In this document: positions 1 through 9,697 of the stretch, in pieces
How the letters are laid out: each line of letters starts with the position of its first letter
Numbering within the stretch: position 1 is the first letter of the stretch
Origin: Streptobacillus notomytis
GTDB lineage: Bacteria; Fusobacteriota; Fusobacteriia; Fusobacteriales; Leptotrichiaceae
Direction: 5' to 3'
DNA: 64,000 nt
Assembly (NCBI GenBank): GCA_001612575.1
Contig: LJRV01000165.1
Coordinates: forward strand, 1-64,000
The notes under the pieces: generated by a model
Database searches by the model: none
Told to the model about the DNA's origin: nothing
Seen by the model: the letters and a program-made list of their open reading frames with translations, nothing else
Program-made: the position numbers and the translations under genes

Positions 1-386
1 TAGAAAAATATGAAGTGTCAAAACAAGATAGTTTAAGAAAAGAAAAAGACAAGATAAAACCTTTAGTAGATAAAAAACTATCAAATAAAAAAGAACTAGA
101 AGAAGTAAAACATGAACTAACAATAAAACCAAGACTGTCAACAAGATTAAGTTATGTAAATGGGAGATTAATAGTAAATCCATGGATAGGAGCAGAGTTT
201 AATTTATCAAACAACTCTACTAATAATGGAAACAATGACAACAAAGACTTTGTCTTAAGAAAAATTGTTGGTAAGGCTGGAATTGGATATGTTTTATCTT
301 CAATAAAGTTTGTTAATATTTTTAATGTTATTGAATTAATTTCTTGTACGATTTCTGTTTATTATATGTCCTATCCATCTATTTAA
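1..386 (+). CDS. 3' end of an outer-membrane/autotransporter-like protein (partial)
   Basis: The reading frame is open from the window edge, so the true start lies upstream. The visible part has a charged, coiled-coil-like segment rich in Lys and Glu. Alternating beta-strand-like stretches follow (for example LSTRLSYVNGRLIVNPWIGAEF), as seen in C-terminal barrels of fusobacterial autotransporters. A normal barrel would end soon after GKAGIGYV. Here the frame runs about 30 residues further into a non-amphipathic tail ending in SYPSI, which suggests a frameshift near the 3' end. No terminator hairpin is obvious downstream. Confidence 0.5.
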   Translation, partial: EKYEVSKQDSLRKEKDKIKPLVDKKLSNKKELEEVKHELTIKPRLSTRLSYVNGRLIVNPWIGAEFNLSNNSTNNGNNDNKDFVLRKIVGKAGIGYVLSSIKFVNIFNVIELISCTISVYYMSYPSI

Positions 387-528
387 TATATTACAAAATC
401 TTCATTTACTTCATATACTCAATATTTTATACGCTTTATTTTATCTATTTCTTCTTTTATAAATTTTTGTAAATATTTTTATTGAATACGACATTTAGTT
501 AAAAACGAAAAATTTTTTCATAAAAATA

Positions 529-556
529 TTGATTTTTGAAAGAAATAAGTCATAAT
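529..556 (+). promoter_or_regulatory. Putative sigma70 promoter of the sialidase gene
   Basis: A TTGATT -35 (529-534) and CATAAT -10 (551-556) are separated by 16 bp, about 35 bp upstream of the sialidase ATG. A purine-rich AAAGGAG lies at 571-577 and TAAGGT at 581-586. The rest of 387-528 is AT-rich sequence in which I see nothing. Confidence 0.45.
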
Positions 557-590
557 ATACTGAGTTTAAAAAAGGAGTTTTAAGGTTAAT

Positions 591-3122
591 ATGAATAAGA
601 AGGTATTATTTAGTTTTATTATTTTATCTTGTACGTTAAATGCAAGAACAAATTATAACAATGGATATTTTAATAACTTTAAAGAAGAAAATCTTACAAA
701 GGTAAAATATGATACACGATATCAAAATAATGAAGGTGTAATTGGTAAAAATGGTAATGAAGGAAAATGGCCAGGTGTTGGTCCTAACGGTGAAGCAGAG
801 GGGACATATACTTTAAGGTATACAAGAATACCATCTATGATAATTACTAATGATAATAAGCTTATTGTAATGTATGATTTAAGATGGCAAAATCCAGATT
901 TACCAGACAATACAGCTAGAAATGAGAAAATTGGGGCAGATCATGGAAGAATAGATCAGGGAATATCAATTTCAGAAGACGGTGGTAAAACTTGGAAAAC
1001 TAAGACAGGAATAAAATTTGATGATGTTTGGAAATTTGGAAAAAAAACAGAACCTCAGAAATATAGAAGAAGATTAATGGATCCAACTTTAATATATAAT
1101 TATTTAACAGATGAAATTATTTCATTACATGGCTCTTGGAATGAATTTGCTGGAGGTAACTGGCATGTCAAAAGAAATGATTATTATAATAAAGAAATTT
1201 GGGCAGCGTTAATGCATAAATCAAAAGATGGTGGTAAGACTTGGGAAAGAACTCATAAATTTGATAAAAATAATAATAATATTTTTATTAATCATACTCC
1301 TGATAATCCATTAAAGGCTTTTCTTGGTGGAGTTGGAACAGGAATAGTTATGAGAGATGGTACTTTAGTAATGCCTGTACAAACATCACATCAGGCTAGT
1401 AGTGGTAAAAAAGCTATAGGTGCCACTATAATGTATTCATATGATAATGGTAAAACATGGCAAATGCCCAAAATTGATAATAGTAAGATATTAATGCCTA
1501 ATGGTTCATCACTTGAAAATATGGTCTTTCAAATGGGAGATAAGTTGATATTAACTGGTAGAGGAATCGATAGTAGCAATAATATACAAAAAAATAATGT
1601 ACAAAGAGATAATAAACATAGATGGGCATATTATACTACAGACATGGGTCAAACATGGAAAAAATTTGAACCATTACATACTTTTCAGACTGTAACAAGT
1701 CAGGCATCACAAGGATCTACACTTTATGTAACTCTTCCTAGTGGTAAAAAGGTAATACTTGTATCAGCTCCTGATGGAAATGGAAATGATGGATATAAAA
1801 GAGGAAATTTATCACTTTATGTATTATCAGGAAAGAATAAAGATCAAAAAAAGAAAATTACAACAATTAGATCTGGTTCAGGAAATGGTCTAGGTGCAGG
1901 ATATTCTTCACTTGCATATAAGGGTGGAAATTTGTTCGTTGCCTATGAAGATGCGGGGGATATATCAGTAAAGAATTTAACAGATAAAATAGCAGAAATA
2001 GAAAAAGCTGCAACTGAGTGGAATTTAGAAGATGAAAGATCTAAAGATATAGAAACAGTTAAAAAATTAAAGTCTTTAAGTGAAGAACAAAAACAAATAT
2101 TAACAAATGAGATGATGAAAGATAATGATAGAGCATTCACTGAAGCTATGGTTTTGGATAAAGAATTAAAAGAAATTGATGAAAATGTGAAAAAATATAA
2201 AGGTAATATGAGTGAAGCTATTCCTTCTAATATTAGAAAATTTAATGAAAGCTTGGAAGGGTTAAAAGAAAAAAATACAATGTCAAAAGCATTACATGCT
2301 ATGAATTTAAATTATATAATAAAAACTTCAGGAGAAAATCTTAATCAAAAAATTGATTTTGAGCCATATAAATTAGTAGCTAAAAAATTCATATATTATA
2401 GAAGAGATGTAATTAATAATGATGATAGAATATTTGCAAGTTATGGTAGATTAACTAATGGTGTTGAAGAAGATTTTAGATTTGGATACAATCATAGTAT
2501 ATCTAATTTTAAACTTGGTGGATTTTTTGAAGTTTTTAGATCAGTAAATAATTCTAAAAATATATCTGTTGGTGCGACATTTAAAACAGTATTAAATAAT
2601 AAGTATACATTTAAAAATTTTGTTAGATATAGACAACAATCTTTATCTAATATCAAAATAAATGATAAAAGTGATAAGTATAATGATGTAATAGTTCATA
2701 ATGTAGATATTTATTCATCATATGAAAATAAATTTAATTTAAATAAAAACTTAAGTATAACGCCAAAAGCTGGACTATTATTAACATATTCTAGTGGGGC
2801 TTTATTAGATGAAGATGCAAAACTTGATAAAAGAATAAGTGCAAGTTCTGATTTTTCAGTTAAAGCAGAAGCGTATTTTAGAAGTTTTAAATTTAAAATT
2901 AAACCAGAAATTATGCTATTAGATAATACTCAATATATTTCTCAAAGTAATTTAGAGACAAAGAAAGCACAAATAGGTAGCAAAATATTTGAGTATAACA
3001 TACAACTTGGTATGGGAACTAAAATTAATGGTTTAAATTTTGATATAGATTTGGATTTTAATAATATTGAAACACAAAAAACTAATGTTGAATTAAGATT
3101 TGGAGTAGGATATAGCTGGTAA
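591..3122 (+). CDS. Secreted exo-alpha-sialidase (GH33) with C-terminal beta-barrel
   Basis: The 843-residue product should release terminal sialic acids from glycoconjugates at the cell surface. An N-terminal signal peptide ends near residues 17-19; LSC at 12-14 could be a lipobox. A Y/F-RIP motif lies at about 77-81, the arginine that binds the sialic acid carboxylate. Four Asp boxes follow: SEDGGKTW (128-135), SKDGGKTW (211-218), SYDNGKTW (283-290) and the degenerate TTDMGQTW (349-356). A charged helical linker occupies about 470-610. From about 630 to the end the sequence alternates like a small outer-membrane barrel and finishes in the aromatic GVGYSW, so the enzyme is probably anchored by an autotransporter-like domain. 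The sialidase fold is clear; the anchoring mode is inferred. Confidence 0.88.
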   Translation: MNKKVLFSFIILSCTLNARTNYNNGYFNNFKEENLTKVKYDTRYQNNEGVIGKNGNEGKWPGVGPNGEAEGTYTLRYTRIPSMIITNDNKLIVMYDLRWQNPDLPDNTARNEKIGADHGRIDQGISISEDGGKTWKTKTGIKFDDVWKFGKKTEPQKYRRRLMDPTLIYNYLTDEIISLHGSWNEFAGGNWHVKRNDYYNKEIWAALMHKSKDGGKTWERTHKFDKNNNNIFINHTPDNPLKAFLGGVGTGIVMRDGTLVMPVQTSHQASSGKKAIGATIMYSYDNGKTWQMPKIDNSKILMPNGSSLENMVFQMGDKLILTGRGIDSSNNIQKNNVQRDNKHRWAYYTTDMGQTWKKFEPLHTFQTVTSQASQGSTLYVTLPSGKKVILVSAPDGNGNDGYKRGNLSLYVLSGKNKDQKKKITTIRSGSGNGLGAGYSSLAYKGGNLFVAYEDAGDISVKNLTDKIAEIEKAATEWNLEDERSKDIETVKKLKSLSEEQKQILTNEMMKDNDRAFTEAMVLDKELKEIDENVKKYKGNMSEAIPSNIRKFNESLEGLKEKNTMSKALHAMNLNYIIKTSGENLNQKIDFEPYKLVAKKFIYYRRDVINNDDRIFASYGRLTNGVEEDFRFGYNHSISNFKLGGFFEVFRSVNNSKNISVGATFKTVLNNKYTFKNFVRYRQQSLSNIKINDKSDKYNDVIVHNVDIYSSYENKFNLNKNLSITPKAGLLLTYSSGALLDEDAKLDKRISASSDFSVKAEAYFRSFKFKIKPEIMLLDNTQYISQSNLETKKAQIGSKIFEYNIQLGMGTKINGLNFDIDLDFNNIETQKTNVELRFGVGYSW

Positions 3123-3191
3123 CATATTTAAGAGTGTTTTTATTCTTCTTCTTTTTATGATATAATTGAAAGAAAAAAAAGGAGCAAAGAG

Positions 3192-5741
3192 ATGTCTACA
3201 CCTTTAATGAAACAGTATAATGAAATAAAAAAGGAATACAAGGAATATATACTATTTTTTAGATTAGGTGATTTTTATGAAATGTTTTTTGAAGATGCAG
3301 AGATTGCTTCAAGAGTACTAGGTTTAACTCTTACATCAAGAAACAAAGAAAAAGATATGAATATACCTCTTGCAGGTATACCTTATCATTCTTCTAAACC
3401 ATATATAGCGAAACTTGTTAATGCAGGATATAAGGTAGCTATATGTGAACAAACAGAAAATCCTAAAGATGTTAAGGGTATAGTTAAAAGAGAAGTTGTT
3501 CAAATTGTAACTTCAGGGACTATGCAAGATGTTGATTATTTAGATTCAAAATCTAATAATTATTTAGCTTGTATATATTATACTAATCAAAGTTATGCTA
3601 TAGCTTATTTAGATATAACTACAGGAGAATTTAAAGTATTAGAATGTGATGAAGATAATTTAATTAGTGAGATATATAAAATAGAGCCAAAAGAGATATT
3701 ATTAACACAAAGCTTAAAAGAAAAATTTGAGAATATAATAGACAAGCTTGATGTTAATATTTCAACAATTAGTAAAGTAAATGATGCAGAAAAATTTTTA
3801 AAAGATTACTTTAATATAGTTTCTTTAGATAGCTATGGTATATTTGGTAAAAAAGCTATGATAGATGCTTGTGCCTGTATATTAGATTATGTTTTAGCTA
3901 TGCAATTTAATAATGAATTAACTATTAGAAAAATTGAGGTTATAAACAAATCAAAATTTGTTGAAATATCTTCTTCAACTCTAAGAAATCTAGAAGTAAT
4001 TAAAAACCAAAGAGATAAGACAACATATGGTTCACTTTTATGGGTACTTGATAAATGTAAATCATCAACAGGATCTAGAAAATTAAAACAATTATTACAG
4101 AGTCCTTTACTTGATTTAGAAGAAATAAACAAAAGGTATGATGATATAGAATATCTTTGTAAAGAAATAATAAAAAGAGAAGAAATTAGATCTTTACTTG
4201 ATAATGTATATGATATAGAAAGACTTTTAGGAAAAGTAATATTTTCAAATGAAAATGGTAAAGATATTAATGCCTTAAAAAATACTATTTATTCTAGTTT
4301 TAAAATAAGAGATTTATGGTCTGAAAAATTTGAAAATATAGACTTTAATATATTAAAAGAAATATATTCTAAGATAGATAGTATTTTACTTGAAGATGCT
4401 CCATTTTCAGTAAGAGAAGGAAATATGATTAAAAGTGGAGTTAATTCAGAATTAGATGAATTAAGAAATATCATGAACAATGGAACAGGTATTTTACTTG
4501 AAATAGAAGCAAGAGAAAGAGAAAAAACAGGAATTAAAAATTTAAAAATTAAGTATAATAATGTTTTTGGATATTTTATTGAGATATCTAAATCTAATTT
4601 AAACATGGTTCCAGAAACATACATTAGAAAACAAACATTATCTAATGCAGAAAGATATATAACCGAAGAAATTAAAAGTTATGAAGATAAGATAATTAAT
4701 TCAAAGGCTAAAATTGCTGAACTTGAATACATGATTTTTAAAAGTTTAAGTTCATATATTAAAGAGTTTAAAAATATATTCATTGAACTATCTAACACTT
4801 TAGCATATATAGATATACTTATTTCATTTGCTATTACCGCACTTGAAAATAATTATGTAAGACCTAGCTTTAATGAAGAGTATTTTGAAATTAAAGATGC
4901 AAGACATCCCGTTGTTGAAAAATTAATAGGAGATAATACTTTTATATCTAACAACGTATATTTTGATGATAAAAATAGATTTATAATCCTTACAGGACCT
5001 AATATGTCAGGGAAATCAACATACATGAAACAAATTGCTTTAATAAGTATTATGGCTCAAATAGGTTCATTTGTACCAGCAAGTAGTGCAAGTTTAAATA
5101 TGGTAGATAAAATACTTACAAGAATAGGTGCAAGTGATGATATATTATCAGGTCAATCAACATTTATGGTTGAAATGAGTGAAGTTGCAAGTATTATTAA
5201 CTCTGCAACAATTAATTCTTTAATTATACTTGATGAGGTAGGAAGAGGAACATCAACTTATGATGGACTTGCAATTGCAAGTTCTATATCTAAATATATA
5301 GTTGAAAACATTAATGCAAAAGCTATATTTGCGACACATTATCATGAGTTAACTGAACTTGAAAATGAATACGATACTATTAAAAATTATAGAATAGAAG
5401 TAGAAGAAAAAAATGGTAAAGTAAACTTTTTAAGAACTATAGTTAAAGGTGGTGCAGATAGATCATATGGTATAGAAGTTGCTAAACTTGCAGGGTTACC
5501 TAAATCAATAATTAGAGAATCTACAAAATTACTTAAATCATTTGAAGTTGAGAATAAAAGGGGTCAAATATCTTTATTTGAAAACTTTGAGTATGAAAAT
5601 TATGATAAAATAGAAAAACTTGAAGAAACTATAGATAATTTAAATGAAAAATTAGATAAATTAAGAAATATAGATATTAATAATATGACACCTCTTAATG
5701 CCTTAAATTTACTTATGCAATTAAAAGAAGAAGTGAAATAA
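3192..5741 (+). CDS. mutS: DNA mismatch repair protein MutS
   Basis: MutS recognises base mismatches and small loops and recruits downstream repair using ATP. At 849 residues it has the usual family length. The N-terminal mismatch-binding domain has the Phe-x-Glu element in DFYEMFF near residue 30. The core clamp and lever domains follow. The ATPase domain carries Walker A GPNMSGKST near 600, Walker B LIILDEVGRGTS and the His switch FATHYHEL. A TATAAT -10 lies at 3161-3166 and GGAG precedes the ATG by 7 bp. mutL is not adjacent; the next gene, an IPP isomerase, starts 8 bp downstream and is probably co-transcribed. Confidence 0.97.
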   Translation: MSTPLMKQYNEIKKEYKEYILFFRLGDFYEMFFEDAEIASRVLGLTLTSRNKEKDMNIPLAGIPYHSSKPYIAKLVNAGYKVAICEQTENPKDVKGIVKREVVQIVTSGTMQDVDYLDSKSNNYLACIYYTNQSYAIAYLDITTGEFKVLECDEDNLISEIYKIEPKEILLTQSLKEKFENIIDKLDVNISTISKVNDAEKFLKDYFNIVSLDSYGIFGKKAMIDACACILDYVLAMQFNNELTIRKIEVINKSKFVEISSSTLRNLEVIKNQRDKTTYGSLLWVLDKCKSSTGSRKLKQLLQSPLLDLEEINKRYDDIEYLCKEIIKREEIRSLLDNVYDIERLLGKVIFSNENGKDINALKNTIYSSFKIRDLWSEKFENIDFNILKEIYSKIDSILLEDAPFSVREGNMIKSGVNSELDELRNIMNNGTGILLEIEAREREKTGIKNLKIKYNNVFGYFIEISKSNLNMVPETYIRKQTLSNAERYITEEIKSYEDKIINSKAKIAELEYMIFKSLSSYIKEFKNIFIELSNTLAYIDILISFAITALENNYVRPSFNEEYFEIKDARHPVVEKLIGDNTFISNNVYFDDKNRFIILTGPNMSGKSTYMKQIALISIMAQIGSFVPASSASLNMVDKILTRIGASDDILSGQSTFMVEMSEVASIINSATINSLIILDEVGRGTSTYDGLAIASSISKYIVENINAKAIFATHYHELTELENEYDTIKNYRIEVEEKNGKVNFLRTIVKGGADRSYGIEVAKLAGLPKSIIRESTKLLKSFEVENKRGQISLFENFEYENYDKIEKLEETIDNLNEKLDKLRNIDINNMTPLNALNLLMQLKEEVK

Positions 5742-5749
5742 GGAGTTTT

Positions 5750-6691
5750 ATGAGTAGAAAAGATGATCATTTAAAATTTGCATTAGAGAGTGTTAGTATT
5801 AAAAATAGTTTTGATGAATATAGGTTAGAATATATTTCTATTCCTTCATTTGGATTAAATGATGTAGATATTAGTACAAAAATAGGTGGAGTAGAGTTTA
5901 AATATCCTTTTTTCATAAATGCTATTACAGGTGGAAGTGATAAAGGGAATAAAATAAATGAAGATTTAGAATATGTGTCTAAAAAAACAGGAATATTTTT
6001 TTTCCCAGGATCTTATTCTCCGTTTTTAAATAAAAAAGAAATAAATTACCCTAAAAATCAAGGTGTAAATTTGGGTATAGATAAGCAGGCTTTTTTGCAT
6101 TTAGAAGCTATAAATAAAACAAATGCAAAGTTATTACAAGTTCATGTAAACATTATACAAGAAATGCTTATGCCAGAAGGAGATAGAAATTTTAAGATTT
6201 GGGAATCAAACTTAAAAGATATACTTTCTTTAGTAAAAATCCCAGTTATTTTAAAGGAAACGGGATTTGGTATGGGAAGAGGAACCTTTATTAGAGCAAA
6301 AGAATTAGGTGTTAAGATAGTAGATGTTAGTGGTAAGGGTGGAACGGATTTTTCAAAAATAGAGAATATGAGAAGAAGCATAGCTAAAAATTATTATGAA
6401 GAAATTGGATATTCTACTACTGAAAGTCTTGAAATAGCTAAAGAATTTGAAAATGATTTTGAGATTATTGCTAGTGGTGGAATAAGACACCCATTAGATG
6501 TTGTTAAAGCATTAGCGTTAGGTGCTAAAGCTGTAGGAATTTCAAAAGTATTCTTAGAGATATTAGAAAAAGAAGGTAAAGACGCTCTAATAGATACAAT
6601 AAATACATGGAAAAAAGACGTTAAAAATTTAATGCTTTTAACAGATTCAATAAATATAGAAAAATTGAAGGGGAAAATAAGGAAGAAATGA
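5750..6691 (+). CDS. fni: Type 2 isopentenyl-diphosphate delta-isomerase (FMN-dependent)
   Basis: This enzyme interconverts IPP and DMAPP, the C5 units used for undecaprenyl and other isoprenoids, using FMN and NADPH. The 313-residue TIM barrel opens with SRKDDHLKFAL, the usual RK-x-x-H start. It also has AITGGS, the flavin-binding KETGFGMGRGT, the VSGKGGTDFSKIE loop and the C-terminal phosphate site ASGGIRHPLDVVKALALGA. It is slightly shorter than many homologues (about 340-350). It follows mutS by 8 bp with an AAGGAG ribosome site, and ends in a bidirectional terminator. Confidence 0.95.
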   Translation: MSRKDDHLKFALESVSIKNSFDEYRLEYISIPSFGLNDVDISTKIGGVEFKYPFFINAITGGSDKGNKINEDLEYVSKKTGIFFFPGSYSPFLNKKEINYPKNQGVNLGIDKQAFLHLEAINKTNAKLLQVHVNIIQEMLMPEGDRNFKIWESNLKDILSLVKIPVILKETGFGMGRGTFIRAKELGVKIVDVSGKGGTDFSKIENMRRSIAKNYYEEIGYSTTESLEIAKEFENDFEIIASGGIRHPLDVVKALALGAKAVGISKVFLEILEKEGKDALIDTINTWKKDVKNLMLLTDSINIEKLKGKIRKK

Positions 6692-6692
6692 A

Positions 6693-6726
6693 AAAACTGC
6701 ACTTTTAAGATTTTGGGTGCAGTTTT
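6693..6726. terminator. Bidirectional terminator between fni and the YwqK-like gene
   Basis: The arms AAAACTGCAC (6693-6702) and GTGCAGTTTT (6717-6726) pair perfectly around a 14-nt loop. A-rich and T-rich flanks allow termination on both strands. The right arm lies inside the last codons of the minus-strand gene. Confidence 0.8.
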
Positions 6727-7916
6727 ATATATTCTTTATTCTCTAAATAATCTTTAATAGACTTATATTGTCTTTTTTCTCCATTTTTTTTGTGAACTAT
6801 TATAAATATAGGGTTAGTTAATGAATTATAAAATAGGAGTTTATCTCCTTTTTTTGCATATTCTTTAACATCAAAAACCAACATGTGATTTTTATCATAT
6901 GTTGCAAGTATTCTTTCTTTTCCATTTTCTGTAATTATTAAGTTTCCAACTGGTTTTTCATCAATAAAATTAGTTGTAATAAATGAATTATTATCTACAT
7001 ATTGAATCATTTTGATAAGCTTTCCTTTAGAATATATTAAAGTTTCATCATTCTTATCAACTTTACCGTCTAACATATCATTTTTGTATTCTCTAGTTTC
7101 AGAAAAATTACCTGACATATATGTTGATTTTCCTTCTCTTTTACCATTTTTAAATATTATTTCTTTTATAATATCAGGATAAGTAATTCTAACAGTTCCA
7201 GTTATTTCATTGTTAATATAGGGGTATTCTATAATTGCTCCATTAAATTCAATTTTTACATTTCCATTTTTTAAGTTATTAACTTTATTAACCTTATTTT
7301 CCTTTAAATAAAGGTATATATTTTCTAAAAATTTTTTCTCTGATGAGCCTATATTTTCTATATCAAAAAGGTATTCATGATATGATATTTTACCATTAGC
7401 TTTAACATATTTAACATCTCCTAAACTTATACCATTAAAGAAAGTTAAATATATTTTATCACCATTATTTTTGTGTATTATAACTTGTCCATTTATTAAT
7501 TCATTTTCTTGTTTGTATTCTATAACTGAATCAGGTGTTTTTATTTCAAAATAACCATTTTTATTAAGTCCCATATATCCAGTACGAATTAATTCATCTA
7601 TATGTTCAATTTGATTACCTAAAACATTATTTTGAAAATATGTAATTTCACCTACAAACTTCCCATTTTTATATATTCTTTCAACACCATTTAATAATCC
7701 GTTTAAGTAATTACCTTTTAATAATAAGTTGCTATCAGGAATTTCAAAAGAATATTTTCCATTTTTTATATTATTAATATAGGTACCTTTTTCTATAGAT
7801 CCGTCTTCTAATTTATCTGTGAATTCACCCTGTTTAAATCCATTTACAATTTTCACATTTTCTTTTGGAAATATTAAAAATTGTAAAAAGATAAGAATTA
7901 TTAATATTTTTTTCAT
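6705..7916 (-). CDS. Secreted YwqK/MORN-repeat-like protein
   Basis: The 403-residue product has an N-terminal signal sequence (KKILIILIFLQFLIFPKE). It is then built of repeated short beta units of the type G-x-Y-x-N-G-x-x-N-G, for example KGTYINNIKNGKYSF, KGNYLNGLLNGVERIYKNGK and FKNGKREGKSTYMSGNFSETR. These are MORN_2/YwqK-type repeats, often annotated as 'toxin-antitoxin system YwqK family antitoxin', although no toxin activity has to be involved. It overlaps the upstream DUF2185 gene by 1 bp, so the two form an operon. The biochemical role is unknown. Confidence 0.75.
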   Translation of the reverse strand: MKKILIILIFLQFLIFPKENVKIVNGFKQGEFTDKLEDGSIEKGTYINNIKNGKYSFEIPDSNLLLKGNYLNGLLNGVERIYKNGKFVGEITYFQNNVLGNQIEHIDELIRTGYMGLNKNGYFEIKTPDSVIEYKQENELINGQVIIHKNNGDKIYLTFFNGISLGDVKYVKANGKISYHEYLFDIENIGSSEKKFLENIYLYLKENKVNKVNNLKNGNVKIEFNGAIIEYPYINNEITGTVRITYPDIIKEIIFKNGKREGKSTYMSGNFSETREYKNDMLDGKVDKNDETLIYSKGKLIKMIQYVDNNSFITTNFIDEKPVGNLIITENGKERILATYDKNHMLVFDVKEYAKKGDKLLFYNSLTNPIFIIVHKKNGEKRQYKSIKDYLENKEYIKLHPKS

Positions 7917-8347
7917 TAATTATTTTCCACCTTAACTAAAATACCTTCTTCATTAACTCTTAATTCTGTTTCATAAGGTAAATTTAATATTTCTTTTACA
8001 TTTTTATCTAAGTTACAGACTATACTTAATTTATACACACCAAAATTAGACGGATCTTTTAAATAGTTTTCATCTTCATCTCCAGCAAAAAATCTCCAAC
8101 CACTATCATTTTTTCCAAGTTTTTCTTTTTGCCTATAACAATATCCTACATTTTCACCGTCAACTGTAATACGATTTGAAATTATGCAACCTTGACCAGA
8201 ATTAACTTTTAAATGTATGAATCCTAATATGGTAAGTATAAGTCCTAAAATTATTAATAAATATATGAATATTTTGGGAGTATTAAAAAATAGTAGGGCA
8301 AAAACTCCAATAAAAATAGAAATAGCTCTATAAAACCATTTATTCAT
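7916..8347 (-). CDS. DUF2185 (Imm33-like) membrane-anchored protein
   Basis: The first 45 residues hold two hydrophobic segments. A soluble domain follows, beginning GCIISNRITVDGENVGYCYR and containing DSGWRFFAGDEDENYLKDP. That G-W-R-F-F-x-G-D-E core is characteristic of DUF2185 proteins, some of which are classed as immunity proteins (Imm33). Together with the YwqK-like gene directly downstream it could form a small defensive or immunity pair; this is inference. A promoter lies at 8375-8403. Confidence 0.75.
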   Translation of the reverse strand: MNKWFYRAISIFIGVFALLFFNTPKIFIYLLIILGLILTILGFIHLKVNSGQGCIISNRITVDGENVGYCYRQKEKLGKNDSGWRFFAGDEDENYLKDPSNFGVYKLSIVCNLDKNVKEILNLPYETELRVNEEGILVKVENN

Positions 8348-8374
8348 TTATTTCCTCCATAATGTTGATAACTT

Positions 8375-8403
8375 ATTATACCATAAAAAAATATACACCT
8401 CAA
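8375..8403 (-). promoter_or_regulatory. Putative promoter for the DUF2185-YwqK operon
   Basis: On the minus strand, TTGAGG (8403-8398) and TATAAT (8380-8375) are 17 bp apart, about 28 bp before the ATG, with GGAGG between. The -35 overlaps the terminator hairpin of the preceding operon. Confidence 0.55.
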
Positions 8404-8415
8404 ACCAAGGTGTAT
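8385..8415 (-). terminator. Terminator of the peptide/YcaO operon
   Basis: On the minus strand, ATACACCT (8415-8408) and AGGTGTAT (8400-8393) pair across a 7-nt loop and are followed by a run of T. It sits immediately after the DUF2087 stop codon, marking the 3' end of the operon. Confidence 0.8.
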
Positions 8416-8655
8416 TTACATCTTTTCATAAATTTTTCCGTTTTTATCTCTTTTTAAGTATTTAAAATCTACTAAATATCTTCTAAGTACAGCGTAATCA
8501 TCAAAATATTCTTTTAATATTTCATTTACATCTTTTTCTGAATACTCTTTATTATATTCAAATTTACTATGAAAAAACTCAAATACCTCTAATTTTGCTT
8601 CGTGTTTTTTAGGGATTTTTATAAGCTTTTCATTTTTAAAAAATTTATTAATCAT
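8416..8655 (-). CDS. DUF2087 domain protein (possible transcriptional regulator)
   Basis: The 79-residue protein matches the DUF2087 pattern throughout: IPKKHEAKLEVFEFF, then the YSEKDVNEILKEYFDDYAVLRR helix-turn-helix-like core, then LVDFKYLKRDKNGKIYEK. This small winged-helix-like domain is often fused to or found as a transcription regulator. It lies 17 bp after the metalloprotease gene with its own AGGAG site, and is the last gene of the YcaO operon. It may regulate the locus or may be an unrelated passenger. Confidence 0.8.
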   Translation of the reverse strand: MINKFFKNEKLIKIPKKHEAKLEVFEFFHSKFEYNKEYSEKDVNEILKEYFDDYAVLRRYLVDFKYLKRDKNGKIYEKM

Positions 8656-8672
8656 ACCTTTTCTTCTCCTAT

Positions 8673-9683
8673 TTAATTATGGTATATAAGTTCTAGTTGT
8701 TTTAAATTTTTTTTATATTTACCATTTAAAATATTTTCTAATGGAATTACATAACTTGAATTATAGAAGGGATTGTTAAAATAATTTTCATTATTAATCC
8801 AATCTTCATAATATTTTTCATTAAAATTATATTTTTTCAATAAGTTTAAATTATTTTCACTTCTTTTGTAAAATGTATCATTTGGATTATTATATAAACT
8901 TTTTTCAAACTCATAATGTAAACAAGCAGTTTTATATAAATTATAAATATGACACATATAATTTTTTTTGTACTCTGGAAATACATTTAATATTATTTCT
9001 GTTTGGATTGAATAAGCTATTTTTTCATCTTCTTCTATAGGTGTTACTATATTTTTTAAAAATTTATATTTATTGAAAATAGAATGTGATAGTTCATGAA
9101 TAAAATAATATAACGCTTCTTCATATTCAAGTTTTTCATCAAAAATTATTATACTTTCTCCTGTAAACGGAAATTCTAAACAGGCAGAATATCCTAGCAT
9201 TTCATTTGTTTTTATTATTTTAACTTCATTATTTTTTAAATTATTTTCTATAAAATGAACACCTTTATAATTTTTTACACTATTTATTATTTCTTTCTCA
9301 GTAATAAAAATTTTATTTTCTGAAAAATTATTGTAATTTAAGTTAGTTAAAAATCTTTTTTCATCAATTTTTTCTAAATTATTCTCTTTTCTCCATGAAT
9401 CATAATTAAAATAACCCTTTAATCTGCTTTTTAATATTTTATTCATTAATTTATTTTTTTGTAATTTTGTTTTATTTTTATCAATAACTAAATCTAAAAC
9501 TTCAAATGGTAAATCTTTAAAGTTTATTTTTTCATTTTCTTTTTTGTTTATTGTTGTTTTATATCTATTTAAATCTATATTTAAATTTAATATTTCGTTT
9601 AATTGTTTTAAGAGCATAATAGATTTCTCATTTATCATAATCTTATATTCATTTTTTGTCATTGTTATAAATTCTTTCAGCAT
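8673..9683 (-). CDS. HExxH zinc metalloprotease of the YcaO locus
   Basis: The 336-residue protein has a zinc-protease signature HELSH at 196-200 inside ALYYFIHELSHSIF. A downstream acidic helix (EEDEKIAYSIQTEIILN) could supply the third ligand, in the style of M3-family oligopeptidases. There is no signal peptide, so it probably acts in the cytoplasm. Its place directly after a YcaO enzyme and an exporter suggests it cleaves the leader peptide of the modified product; this is inference from context. The first ATG lacks a good ribosome site; a second ATG at residue 8 is an alternative start. The family assignment beyond HExxH is uncertain. Confidence 0.65.
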   Translation of the reverse strand: MLKEFITMTKNEYKIMINEKSIMLLKQLNEILNLNIDLNRYKTTINKKENEKINFKDLPFEVLDLVIDKNKTKLQKNKLMNKILKSRLKGYFNYDSWRKENNLEKIDEKRFLTNLNYNNFSENKIFITEKEIINSVKNYKGVHFIENNLKNNEVKIIKTNEMLGYSACLEFPFTGESIIIFDEKLEYEEALYYFIHELSHSIFNKYKFLKNIVTPIEEDEKIAYSIQTEIILNVFPEYKKNYMCHIYNLYKTACLHYEFEKSLYNNPNDTFYKRSENNLNLLKKYNFNEKYYEDWINNENYFNNPFYNSSYVIPLENILNGKYKKNLKQLELIYHN

Positions 9684-9697
9684 AAGCTATAAAAATA

